DNA of 5,735 bases from Alphaproteobacteria bacterium. GTDB taxonomy: Bacteria; Pseudomonadota; Alphaproteobacteria; Geminicoccales; Geminicoccaceae. The notes beneath the pieces were generated by a model. It saw only the letters and a list, made by a program, of their open reading frames with translations. It did not search any database and was not told where the DNA came from. Where the stretch lies: the NCBI GenBank assembly GCA_026984595.1, contig JALSRW010000018.1, positions 1 to 5,735 of the forward strand, read 5' to 3'. Within the stretch, counting starts at the first letter, position 1. Each line of letters begins with the position of its first letter. A program made the position numbers and the translations under genes. Shown here piece by piece: positions 1-5,735 of this stretch.

Positions 1-578
1 ATGGTCGGGCCGTCGAGACGCAGGATGCTGGCGGGCTGATGGAGGGTGTTCCACCAGTCCACCGAGAACTTGATGATCGGCAGGTTGACCGCACCCACCA
101 GGGCCAGGATCGAGGCCGCCCGGGCGCCCCGGGCGGGATCCTCGAAGGCGTCGTGCAGGGCGATGTAGCCGAGATAGAGGAAGAACAGGATCAGCACCGA
201 GGTGAGCCGCGCGTCCCACACCCACCAGGTCCCCCACATCGGCTTGCCCCAGATGGAGCCGGTGAGCAGGGCGATGGCGGTGAAGGCCGCTCCTGCCGGT
301 GCTGCCGCCCGCGCCGCCACTTCGGCCAGGGGATGCCTCCAGACCAGCGCGATGATGCTGGCGACGGCGATCAGGGCGTAAGTGAAGGTGGCCATCCAGG
401 CGGCCGGCACGTGCACGTACATGATCCGTACCGCTTCGCCCTGCTGATAGTCGGGCGGGGCCAGCACCAGCGACTGATAGAGACCGATCGGCAGCAGAAG
501 GACGAAGGCCACCGCGACCCAGGGCAGGACCGCATCGGCGATGCGCTGGAAGCGGAGCGGATTGGCGTAGCCGTGCAT
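1..578 (-). CDS. ccmC: CcmC, heme-handling protein of cytochrome c maturation (3' end cut off by window)
   Basis: CcmC is an inner-membrane protein of System I cytochrome c maturation. It binds heme on the periplasmic side and, with CcmD and the CcmAB ATPase, forms and releases holo-CcmE. Translating from the ATG at 578-576 gives 192 codons, open to the window edge; full-length family members are usually about 240 residues. The tryptophan-rich WWD motif is clear at residues 115-127 (WGTWWVWDARLTS). The two expected heme-ligand histidines are present: H56 in YVHVPAAW and H180 in WWNTLHQPAS. Hydrophobic segments lie near residues 17-39, 60-80, 95-109, 127-142 and 155-169. The start is supported by an AAAGGA ribosome binding site 6 bases upstream. 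The gene follows ccmB after 34 bases, and ccmD would be expected next, outside the window. Identification is confident; only the C-terminus is missing. Confidence 0.96.
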   Translation of the reverse strand, partial: MHGYANPLRFQRIADAVLPWVAVAFVLLLPIGLYQSLVLAPPDYQQGEAVRIMYVHVPAAWMATFTYALIAVASIIALVWRHPLAEVAARAAAPAGAAFTAIALLTGSIWGKPMWGTWWVWDARLTSVLILFFLYLGYIALHDAFEDPARGARAASILALVGAVNLPIIKFSVDWWNTLHQPASILRLDGPT

Positions 579-584
579 GGTCGA

Positions 585-590
585 TCCTTT
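585..590 (-). promoter_or_regulatory. Ribosome binding site of ccmC
   Basis: On the minus strand this reads AAAGGA, 6 bases before the ATG at 578. It lies in the 34-base gap after ccmB and fixes the ccmC start. Confidence 0.7.
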
Positions 591-612
591 CGCTTGCGCG
601 ACGCCGGCGCCC

Positions 613-1278
613 TCATTCCAGCGCCACCCGCAGAGCCGCGGCGGTGGCCGGAGGAGCGAAGGCCAGGGCGAACAGCAGCATGGCACCGAGAATGGCGAGC
701 TGTGCACCGCCGCCCAGACCGAGCAGATAGCCATCGACCGCACTCACCCCGAAGATGAGAACCGGGATGTACAGAGGCAAGACCAGAAGTGCCGTGAGAG
801 CGCTGCCGCGGCGGCTGCCCACCAGCAGTGCGGCACCGATCGAACCGATCAGAGTGAGGGTCGGGGTACCCAGCAGCAGGGCAGCCGGCAACACCCAATA
901 GGCATCCGCGGGCAGGGCCATGAGCAACGCCAGGAGCGGCGACATCACGACCAGCAGCAGGCCGCTGGTCAGCCAGTGGGCCAGGCATTTCCCGAACACC
1001 AGAAGCTCCAGCGGTGCCGGTGCCAGCACCATCAGTTCGAGGGAGCCGTCCTCGTAATCGCCCTGGTAGAGGCGTTCCAGGGTCAGGAGCACGGCGAACA
1101 GGGCCAGCACCCAGATGACGCCGGCGCCGATGCGGGCGAGGATGTCGGCCGAGGCCCCGACCCCGAGCGGGAACAGGGAAAGGGCGAGGGCGAAGAAGAT
1201 CGCCCCCAGAAGGGTTTCCGCCCCGTGCCGGAAGGCCAGCCGGAGATCGCGGCGAACGACGGCGGCGAGCGTCTTCAT
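613..1278 (-). CDS. ccmB: CcmB, heme exporter membrane subunit
   Basis: CcmB is the membrane partner of the CcmA ATPase in the CcmABCD complex that releases heme-loaded CcmE for cytochrome c assembly. The 221-residue product starts MKTLAAVVRRDLRLAFRHG, a typical cytoplasmic N-terminus, and matches the usual family length of about 220. The diagnostic segment LERLYQGDYEDGSLE is at residues 67-81, and the conserved LPLYIPVLIFG lies in the fifth hydrophobic helix. About six membrane segments are visible (roughly 22-40, 52-67, 98-120, 128-150, 158-178 and 192-212). The reading frame is open for a further 108 codons upstream, but that stretch lies inside ccmA, is arginine- and proline-rich, and is not CcmB-like. 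The ATG at 1278 was chosen because it overlaps the ccmA stop in the classic ATGA arrangement and has GAGG (1286-1289) 7 bases upstream. Translational coupling to ccmA is therefore likely. Confidence 0.96.
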   Translation of the reverse strand: MKTLAAVVRRDLRLAFRHGAETLLGAIFFALALSLFPLGVGASADILARIGAGVIWVLALFAVLLTLERLYQGDYEDGSLELMVLAPAPLELLVFGKCLAHWLTSGLLLVVMSPLLALLMALPADAYWVLPAALLLGTPTLTLIGSIGAALLVGSRRGSALTALLVLPLYIPVLIFGVSAVDGYLLGLGGGAQLAILGAMLLFALAFAPPATAAALRVALE

Positions 1279-1892
1279 GCGACCGCCTCGCCGAAATCCA
1301 GGACCAGCGCCTCCGGCAGGGTGACATCGCCATGGGTGGCGACGATGCACAGCCCGCCAGCTTCGAGATGTGCGGCGATCCGCCGCTCCAGACGATGGCG
1401 GTTGGCGGTGTCCAGACCGACTGCCGGTTCGTCCAGCAGCCACAGCGGGCGCGGCGCGACGGCGAGGCGGGCGAGGGCGAGGCGGCGCTTCTGGCCCGCC
1501 GACAGATAGCGGGCCGGAGTGTCGGCGAGTTCGAGGAGATCGAAGCTCTCGAGCGCTTCCCGCCGCAGCTCGCCCACCCCCAGGAGCCCGGCGATGAAGC
1601 ACAGGTTCTCGCGTACCGTGAGATTGGCCTTGCCGGCGTCGAGATGGCCGACGAAATGCAGCCGCGCCCGATGCTCGGGATCATGCGTCGAACATCTGCG
1701 GCCCTGCCAGCTCAGGACTCCGGCAGCCGGGCGCAGCAGGCCGGCCAGCAGCCGCAACAGGCTCGACTTGCCGCTGCCGTTGGGCCCCCGCAGCAGCAGC
1801 GCCTCGCCGGGTTCGAGCGCGAATTCGAGCTGCTCGAAGACGATCCTTCCCGCCCGCCGGCAGGCCAGTCCACGAGCCTCGAACAGCGCCAC
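1275..1892 (-). CDS. ccmA: CcmA, heme exporter ATP-binding subunit
   Basis: CcmA is the cytoplasmic ABC ATPase of the cytochrome c maturation complex; its ATP hydrolysis drives release of holo-CcmE from CcmC/CcmD. The product is 205 residues, the normal family length. The parts seen are Walker A GPNGSGKS (36-43), signature LSAGQ (130-134), Walker B PLWLLDE (149-155), D-loop GLD (159-161) and the H-loop histidine H187 in ATHGD. Where enterobacterial CcmA has GHQ, this one reads GHLDAGKANLTVRENL (82-97), so the Q-loop glutamine is leucine; I recall GHLD variants as common in alphaproteobacterial CcmA. The start is a GTG only 2 bases after the stop of the ligase-like gene, with just a weak purine stretch upstream. 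Initiation probably depends on ribosomes finishing that upstream gene. The stop overlaps the ccmB start by 4 bases. Confidence 0.96.
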   Translation of the reverse strand: MALFEARGLACRRAGRIVFEQLEFALEPGEALLLRGPNGSGKSSLLRLLAGLLRPAAGVLSWQGRRCSTHDPEHRARLHFVGHLDAGKANLTVRENLCFIAGLLGVGELRREALESFDLLELADTPARYLSAGQKRRLALARLAVAPRPLWLLDEPAVGLDTANRHRLERRIAAHLEAGGLCIVATHGDVTLPEALVLDFGEAVA

Positions 1893-1894
1893 TC

Positions 1895-3148
1895 TCAGCC
1901 ACGCCGGCGTTGATCGTCGATCACCTTGCCGTCGTTGGGCAGGCTCCCCGGCGGTACCAGCTCGACCTCCCCGCGCAGGCCGGTGACCGCCCGCACGGCA
2001 TCGGCGATCGCCGCCTGCAGCGCCGGATCCGCTCCATCCGCGGTTTCACACAGCAGCACCATGCGGTCGCGCCCCTCGATCTCGCGCACCTCCAGCCGCG
2101 CCCGGACCACCGCCTCGAAACGGCGGGCGATCTCGTGTACCTGCCGGGGATGCACGAACATGCCCCGCACCTTGGTGGTCTGGTCGGCCCGGCCGAGCCA
2201 GCCGCGGATGCGGAGATTGGTGCGGCCGCAGGGGCTGGTGCCCGGCAGGATCGCCGACAGATCGCCGGTGCCGAAGCGGATCAGCGGATAGTCCGGATTG
2301 AAGACGGTGACCACCACTTCGCCGACCTCCCCCTCCGGCAGGGGCTCGTCGCTGCCCGGCCGTACGATCTCCAGCAGCACCGCCTCGTCGACGATCAGCC
2401 CTTCGCGGGCCGGGCTCTCATAGGCGATCAGCCCGGCATCGGCGGTGGCATAGCACTGGTAGGCGTCGATCCCGTGCTCTGCGGCCAGGCGGTCGCGGAG
2501 GCTCGGCGGAAAGGCCTCGCCGGAGACCAGCGCCTTGGCGAAGGAGAGGGGAGCGACGCCGATCTCGCGCGCCCGTTCGAGCAGGATCCCGAGGAAGGAG
2601 GGGGTCCCGGCGTAGGCCACCGGCCGCAGGCGCGAAATCGCCTTGAGCTGCAATTCGGTCTGCCCGGTGCCGCCGGGGAAGACCGGACAGCGGAGCGCCC
2701 GGGCGCCGGAATCGATCATGAAGCCGGCGGGTGTCAGGTGATAGGCGAAGGTGTTGTGTACCAGATCCCCGCGCCGGAAGCCGGCCGCGAACATCGCCCG
2801 TGCCATGCGCCAGTAGTCGCTGCGATTGCCCTGCGGCTCGAAGATCGGACCGGGCGAGGCGAACACCCTTCCGAGCCGCGCGAAAGGGGTGGCGGCGAGT
2901 CCGCCGAAGGGGGGATCCCGCTCCTGCAGCTCTGGCAGCTCCTCCTTGCGCAGGACCGGCAGGCGGGCCAGCGCCTCGCGGCTGGTGAAGGTGGCGGGCT
3001 CGATGGTCCCGAAGCGGGCCCGATACAATGGGGCGTTGTCCAGCGCGTGGCGCAACAATCCCGGCAAGGCGTGGAACAGAGCCGCCTCGCGTTCGGCCGG
3101 GCTTCGCACTTCCTGGCGATCGTAATAGGTCTCCGCGCTCTCGGGCAT
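1895..3148 (-). CDS. Phenylacetate-CoA ligase (PaaK) family adenylate-forming protein
   Basis: This is a 417-residue member of the PaaK/AMP-binding superfamily, whose enzymes activate carboxylic acids with ATP and CoA through an acyl-adenylate in the cytoplasm. Family landmarks are the N-terminal RALDNAPLYRARF-type segment (about 33-46), the AYAGTPSFLGILLERA region (178-193), VSGEAFPPSLRDRL (208-221), a YQCYATADAG segment where ligases usually have Y-G-x-T-E (230-239), PLIRFGTGDLS with the ribose-binding aspartate D296, GRADQTTKVRGMFVHPRQV (319-337) and a C-terminal GK near the expected catalytic lysine (K408). The usual glycine/serine/threonine-rich P-loop (SSGTTGKP type) is absent; SPGPIFEPQG occupies its place (98-107). 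An upstream TTG at 3172 is possible, but the ATG at 3148 has a perfect TGGAGGA site 9 bases upstream. The context beside Liv-type uptake genes suggests it handles the imported acid. The substrate is unknown, so no gene symbol is given; a non-catalytic or altered activity cannot be excluded. Confidence 0.85.
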   Translation of the reverse strand: MPESAETYYDRQEVRSPAEREAALFHALPGLLRHALDNAPLYRARFGTIEPATFTSREALARLPVLRKEELPELQERDPPFGGLAATPFARLGRVFASPGPIFEPQGNRSDYWRMARAMFAAGFRRGDLVHNTFAYHLTPAGFMIDSGARALRCPVFPGGTGQTELQLKAISRLRPVAYAGTPSFLGILLERAREIGVAPLSFAKALVSGEAFPPSLRDRLAAEHGIDAYQCYATADAGLIAYESPAREGLIVDEAVLLEIVRPGSDEPLPEGEVGEVVVTVFNPDYPLIRFGTGDLSAILPGTSPCGRTNLRIRGWLGRADQTTKVRGMFVHPRQVHEIARRFEAVVRARLEVREIEGRDRMVLLCETADGADPALQAAIADAVRAVTGLRGEVELVPPGSLPNDGKVIDDQRRRG

Positions 3149-3157
3149 GGAGCCAGT

Positions 3158-3164
3158 TCCTCCA
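3158..3164 (-). promoter_or_regulatory. Strong ribosome binding site deciding the start of the ligase-like gene
   Basis: The minus strand reads TGGAGGA, a near-perfect match to the 16S rRNA anti-Shine-Dalgarno sequence, 9 bases before the ATG at 3148. It lies within the 31-base gap after the nuclease-like gene. It rules against the TTG at 3172 as the main start, because that codon would precede this site. Confidence 0.75.
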
Positions 3165-3179
3165 ATCGGCAAAGGGTCG

Positions 3180-4079
3180 TCAGCGCTGTCCGGGCATCAC
3201 CGAGAGGCCGAATGCCGGGCGCGTCGACACCGCGATGTCGTAGCGGGCTTCGAGCTGGCTTACCAGTTGTGGGAGCCAAGACGGTTGGTCGCGGCCCGCC
3301 CACTGCCGCCATACGGTGCCGAAACTGTCGAAGGCGAACCGCACCCGGGAGCCGTCGACCCGCTCCCGCAGCGCATCCAGCTCGGCGCGATGGCGAGCGA
3401 AGGGCTCGTAGGCGTCCGCATCACGCGGTTCGAGGAAGAGTTGCAGCAGGTGAATGTGATATTCGGGAAAGGTGCGGCCCAGCGCCAGCGCCAGCTTGCC
3501 GAGCATCGCCGCATTCAGGAAGCGGTAGCTCACCCGCCGTTCCGCGAGGTCGCGCAGCAGCTCCAGCCACGGCGCAAGTCCCGACGGGGGCGACAGCTCG
3601 AGATAGGCCGGCGCCACCCGGGAGGTGTGGCGGCCCAGATATTCGAAACCGCGGGCGGTGACCGCAACGAGCGCTCTGCGGCCGCGCGCCAGCACATCGA
3701 GATGGGGAGGCGTGCCACGGATGCCGGTGGGACAGCGCAGATTGAGCAGCACCTCGCGGAATCCCGCGACGCCGGCCAGTTCCAGTTCACCGGGGCTGTC
3801 CCGCCAGAGGGCGAAGCTGTTGAGGGCGATCGCCGCTCCGGACTCCGGCTGGCGCAGCTTTTCGAGAAGGAAGGGCTGGTTGCGGAACAGGGCGACATCG
3901 ATCGGGGCCACGAGCCCCATCCCGGGATCGTTCAGGCGCCCGTCGAAATGGAACGCTCGCTCGCCGATGCGGCGGCGGATATGGTTGCTCAGGAGCGCCG
4001 CCAGACGCTGCAAACTCGGGCCATGACGCACCGTCGTTCCGTCAGTGCCGGCCTCTGCCTCCCGGTTGTGTGCGTTCAC
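3180..4079 (-). CDS. Probable degenerate PD-(D/E)XK nuclease-fold protein of unknown function
   Basis: The gene encodes 299 residues with no signal peptide or membrane segment, so the product is probably cytoplasmic. The central part resembles, from memory, a family of restriction-endonuclease-like proteins: an LNSFALW segment (86-92), then RCPTGIRGTPPHLDVL (115-130), a beta-strand-like ALVAVTARGFEYL (136-148) and a following APAY (156-159). In the relatives I recall, the last block reads roughly AVESKxTEYL and carries the catalytic E-x-K. Here the aligned positions are T141 and R143, and the glutamate expected before RCPTG is N113; only D128 of the presumed catalytic set remains. This suggests a fold kept without nuclease activity. 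The start used is GTG, directly after the livF stop with no base between them; another GTG at codon 17 is possible. The ligase-like gene follows after 31 bases. Its role in an uptake operon is unknown. The gene is secure; the family call is moderate. Confidence 0.72.
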   Translation of the reverse strand: MNAHNREAEAGTDGTTVRHGPSLQRLAALLSNHIRRRIGERAFHFDGRLNDPGMGLVAPIDVALFRNQPFLLEKLRQPESGAAIALNSFALWRDSPGELELAGVAGFREVLLNLRCPTGIRGTPPHLDVLARGRRALVAVTARGFEYLGRHTSRVAPAYLELSPPSGLAPWLELLRDLAERRVSYRFLNAAMLGKLALALGRTFPEYHIHLLQLFLEPRDADAYEPFARHRAELDALRERVDGSRVRFAFDSFGTVWRQWAGRDQPSWLPQLVSQLEARYDIAVSTRPAFGLSVMPGQR

Positions 4080-4925
4080 TTACAGCCACCGTTTTCGGCG
4101 CTTGTAGCTCTTGATCTCGCGAAAGCTCTTGCGACCCGAGCTGCTGAGGCCGAGATAGAACTCCTTCACGTCCTCGTTATTTCGCAGGCTTTCGGCATCA
4201 CCGTCAAGCACCACCCTCCCGTTCTCGAGGACATAGCCGTAGCGGGCATAGCGCAACGCCACGTTGGTGTTCTGCTCGGCCAGGAGGAAGGTCACATGCT
4301 CCTCCCGGTTGAGTCGGGCGACGATCTCGAAAATCTCCTCGACCAGTTGTGGAGCCAGGCCCATCGACGGCTCGTCGAGCAGCACCACGGTCGGGCGCGC
4401 CATCAGGGCCCGACCGATGGCGCACATCTGCTGCTCGCCGCCCGAGGTGTAGCCGGCCAAGGATTTGCGGCGTTCGCGCAGCCGCGGGAAATAGTGATAC
4501 ACCATCTCCAGATCACGCCGGACGGCCGCCGCCCCGTCGCGACGGGTATAGGCGCCGGTCAGCAGGTTCTCCTCGACCGTCAGATGCTCGAAGCAATGCC
4601 GGCCTTCCATGACCTGCACGACGCCGCGGCGCACGAGCTGGGTCGGTGTGAGATCGTGCACGGTCTCTCCGGCGAGCGTGATCGATCCCTTGGTGACCTC
4701 GCCGCGCTCGGTGCGGAGCAGCGTCGAGATCGCCTTGAGGGTCGTGGTCTTGCCGGCTCCGTTGGCACCCAGAAGGGCGACGATGCCACCCTTGGGCACC
4801 TGGAGCGAGACGCCCTTGAGCACCAGGATGACGTGGTCGTAGACCACCTCGATATTGTGCACCGACAGAAGCGGTTCGGCGGCCTGCTCGGTGGTCGCCT
4901 GCCGCTCGAGGACGGCTGTGCTCAT
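4080..4925 (-). CDS. LivF-type ABC transporter ATP-binding protein (branched-chain amino acid/amide family)
   Basis: This is one of the two cytoplasmic ATPases expected in a HAAT-family importer (the LivF position), powering uptake of an amino acid, amide or organic acid delivered by the periplasmic binding protein. In its 281 residues are Walker A GANGAGKT (53-60), the Q-loop Q104 in GVVQVMEGRHCFEHLTVEENL, signature YTSGGEQQ (159-166), Walker B VVLLDE (180-185) and the LivF-typical LLAEQN (214-219), with glutamine in place of the H-loop histidine. It is longer than classic LivF (about 235 residues). The extra length is about 18 residues at the N-terminus and a basic tail from about 264 ending KSYKRRKRWL. 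The ATG at 4925 has GGGAG 11 bases upstream. The solute-binding protein gene ends 27 bases before it. The imported substrate is not known, so livF is not assigned as a symbol. Confidence 0.93.
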   Translation of the reverse strand: MSTAVLERQATTEQAAEPLLSVHNIEVVYDHVILVLKGVSLQVPKGGIVALLGANGAGKTTTLKAISTLLRTERGEVTKGSITLAGETVHDLTPTQLVRRGVVQVMEGRHCFEHLTVEENLLTGAYTRRDGAAAVRRDLEMVYHYFPRLRERRKSLAGYTSGGEQQMCAIGRALMARPTVVLLDEPSMGLAPQLVEEIFEIVARLNREEHVTFLLAEQNTNVALRYARYGYVLENGRVVLDGDAESLRNNEDVKEFYLGLSSSGRKSFREIKSYKRRKRWL

Positions 4926-4952
4926 CGGACGTCTCGCTCCCGGCTCACCGGC

Positions 4953-5735
4953 TCAGTCGCACTTGCGGACCTCGATGCCCTTTTCCTTGGCGTAGGCCAG
5001 TGCCGATTCCTTGATCATCGGCCAGACCACGTCGCGCATCGGCGGGATCCAGTCGGACACCCGGTTCCACTTCTTGCCGTCCCACTGCTGGACATAGACC
5101 GAGCCACCGCCCTCGTGATCTTCGCAGGACAGCTTGATGGGCTGCATGAAGTCGGCGAGGCCGAGTTCGGCCAGCCGCTCGGCGGTCAGATTGAGGTTCT
5201 CGAAACCGTCTCGCACCTGCCAGCCGGTCAGTGGCTTCTTGCCGTAGATCTCCTGGGCGGTACGGATCGCCTCGACGACGATCATGGCGTTGGTGATGCC
5301 ACGATTGTACAGGACCTCGCCGACCCGCTCGCGCTTGCCGGCACCCTTCCCGGCATCATAGACATACTTGAAGATGTCCTGGTGCACCGGCCAGGTGGCA
5401 CCGGCACCGTGGAAGTTCGCGGATTTGTACCCGATCGCGGATTCGCCGGCGGGCATCACGTCGTTCTCCGAGCCCGACCACCAGTTGCCGATGAACCGTT
5501 CCATGGGGAAGCCGACCGCGGCCGCTTCCTTGATGGCCGTGGAGTTCATCACGCCCCAGCCCCACATCAGCACCCAGTCGGGACGGAGCTGGCGACCGAT
5601 CTTGAGCCAGGTGGCCTTCTGCTCGAGCCCGGGATGGGCTACCGGGAACAGGCTCAGCTTGTAGCCGAACTTCTCGCTCAGCACCTCGAGGGTGCGGATC
5701 GGCTCCTTGCCGTAGGCCGAATCGTGATACACGAG
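4953..5735 (-). CDS. Periplasmic solute-binding protein of a Liv/HAAT-type ABC transporter (N-terminus outside window)
   Basis: The reading frame is open to the right edge, so the window holds only the last 260 residues of a type I periplasmic binding protein. Family members are usually about 380-430 residues with an N-terminal signal peptide, which would lie outside the window. Visible family features are VYHDSAYGKEPIRTLEVLSEKFG just inside the edge (a helix after the first lobe's strand), ATWLKIGRQLRPDWVLMWGWGVMNSTAIKEAAAVGF (second-lobe ligand-side strand and helix), NRGITNAMIVVEAIRTAQ and the closing block DHEGGGSVYVQQWDGKKWNRVSDWI. The codon at 5732-5730 is an internal GTG valine, not a start. 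The adjacent LivF-type ATPase supports a transport role. The ligand cannot be deduced; the neighbouring CoA-ligase-like gene makes an organic or aromatic acid as plausible as an amino acid. Confidence 0.9.
   Translation of the reverse strand, partial: LVYHDSAYGKEPIRTLEVLSEKFGYKLSLFPVAHPGLEQKATWLKIGRQLRPDWVLMWGWGVMNSTAIKEAAAVGFPMERFIGNWWSGSENDVMPAGESAIGYKSANFHGAGATWPVHQDIFKYVYDAGKGAGKRERVGEVLYNRGITNAMIVVEAIRTAQEIYGKKPLTGWQVRDGFENLNLTAERLAELGLADFMQPIKLSCEDHEGGGSVYVQQWDGKKWNRVSDWIPPMRDVVWPMIKESALAYAKEKGIEVRKCD

Noticed and set aside
579..612. Possible promoter or terminator in the largest intergenic gap, between ccmB and ccmC
   Set aside because: The 34 bases hold only a ribosome binding site. 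The short GGCGCCGGCG-type palindromic stretch has no T-run, and the gap is too short for a convincing promoter.
39..758. A 239-codon plus-strand open frame opposite ccmC and the end of ccmB
   Set aside because: It is a compositional shadow; the minus strand encodes CcmC with the WWD motif and both heme-ligand histidines.
577..1509. A 310-codon plus-strand open frame opposite ccmB and ccmA
   Set aside because: The translation is low-complexity, rich in Gln, Glu, Arg and Gly, with no family signature, while the opposite strand carries unmistakable CcmB and CcmA.
1279..1602. Upstream extension of the ccmB frame to a start at 1602
   Set aside because: The extra 108 residues lie wholly within ccmA, look like frame-shifted coding sequence, and would give a CcmB far above the family length. 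The ATG at 1278 has a ribosome binding site and the ATGA overlap.
371..1684. A 437-codon minus-strand open frame running through ccmA, ccmB and ccmC in a different frame
   Set aside because: It is out of frame with all three genes it overlaps and yields Arg-, Pro- and Ser-rich sequence. The true frames carry every catalytic and membrane motif.
1910..3661. A 583-codon open frame on the plus strand, opposite the ligase-like gene and part of the nuclease-like gene
   Set aside because: It is a by-product of GC-rich third codon positions on the opposite strand. The translation is rich in Arg, Gly, Ala and Gln without domain motifs, and it spans the boundary of two well-supported minus-strand genes.
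5730..5732. GTG near the right edge as the start of the binding protein gene
   Set aside because: The frame stays open to the window edge, and a start here would remove the signal peptide and much of the first lobe. It is an internal valine codon.

Overview
This is a GC-rich, gene-dense stretch in which all seven genes read on the minus strand, so transcription runs from the high coordinates to the low ones. The gaps between genes are only 0 to 34 bases, and ccmA and ccmB overlap by 4. No stretch over 40 bases lacks a gene, and I see no promoter, terminator, RNA gene, repeat, mobile element or CRISPR array. The codon and base composition, the alphaproteobacterial look of CcmA (its GHLD variant of the Q-loop region) and the combination of genes suggest a proteobacterium, most likely an alphaproteobacterium of the Rhodospirillales type. 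That assignment is an inference from remembered family patterns, not from a search.

In order of transcription, the first part is an uptake module of the branched-chain amino acid / amide type (HAAT, Liv family). It holds the C-terminal 260 residues of a periplasmic solute-binding protein (5735-4953, cut by the window edge) and a complete LivF-type ATPase (4925-4080). The permeases and LivG-type ATPase are not in the window and may lie further upstream. Next is a 299-residue protein that resembles a PD-(D/E)XK nuclease-fold family but seems to have lost its catalytic residues (4079-3180). It is followed by a member of the phenylacetate-CoA ligase (PaaK) family whose usual phosphate-binding loop is replaced by a different sequence (3148-1895).

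The last part is the start of a cytochrome c maturation (System I) set: ccmA (1892-1275), ccmB (1278-613) and the first 192 codons of ccmC (578-1, cut by the window edge). CcmA and CcmB form an ABC exporter complex that works with CcmC and CcmD to load heme onto, and release it from, the chaperone CcmE. CcmC is the heme-handling membrane protein.

The likely logic of the upstream half is import of an organic acid, possibly aromatic or branched, followed by CoA activation by the ligase-like protein. The substrate cannot be read from the sequence. The ccm genes follow the ligase gene with only 2 bases between them, so they are probably co-transcribed with the uptake genes or driven by a promoter hidden inside the ligase gene. 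The most unusual items are the degenerate nuclease-like protein inside a transport operon and the non-canonical ligase.
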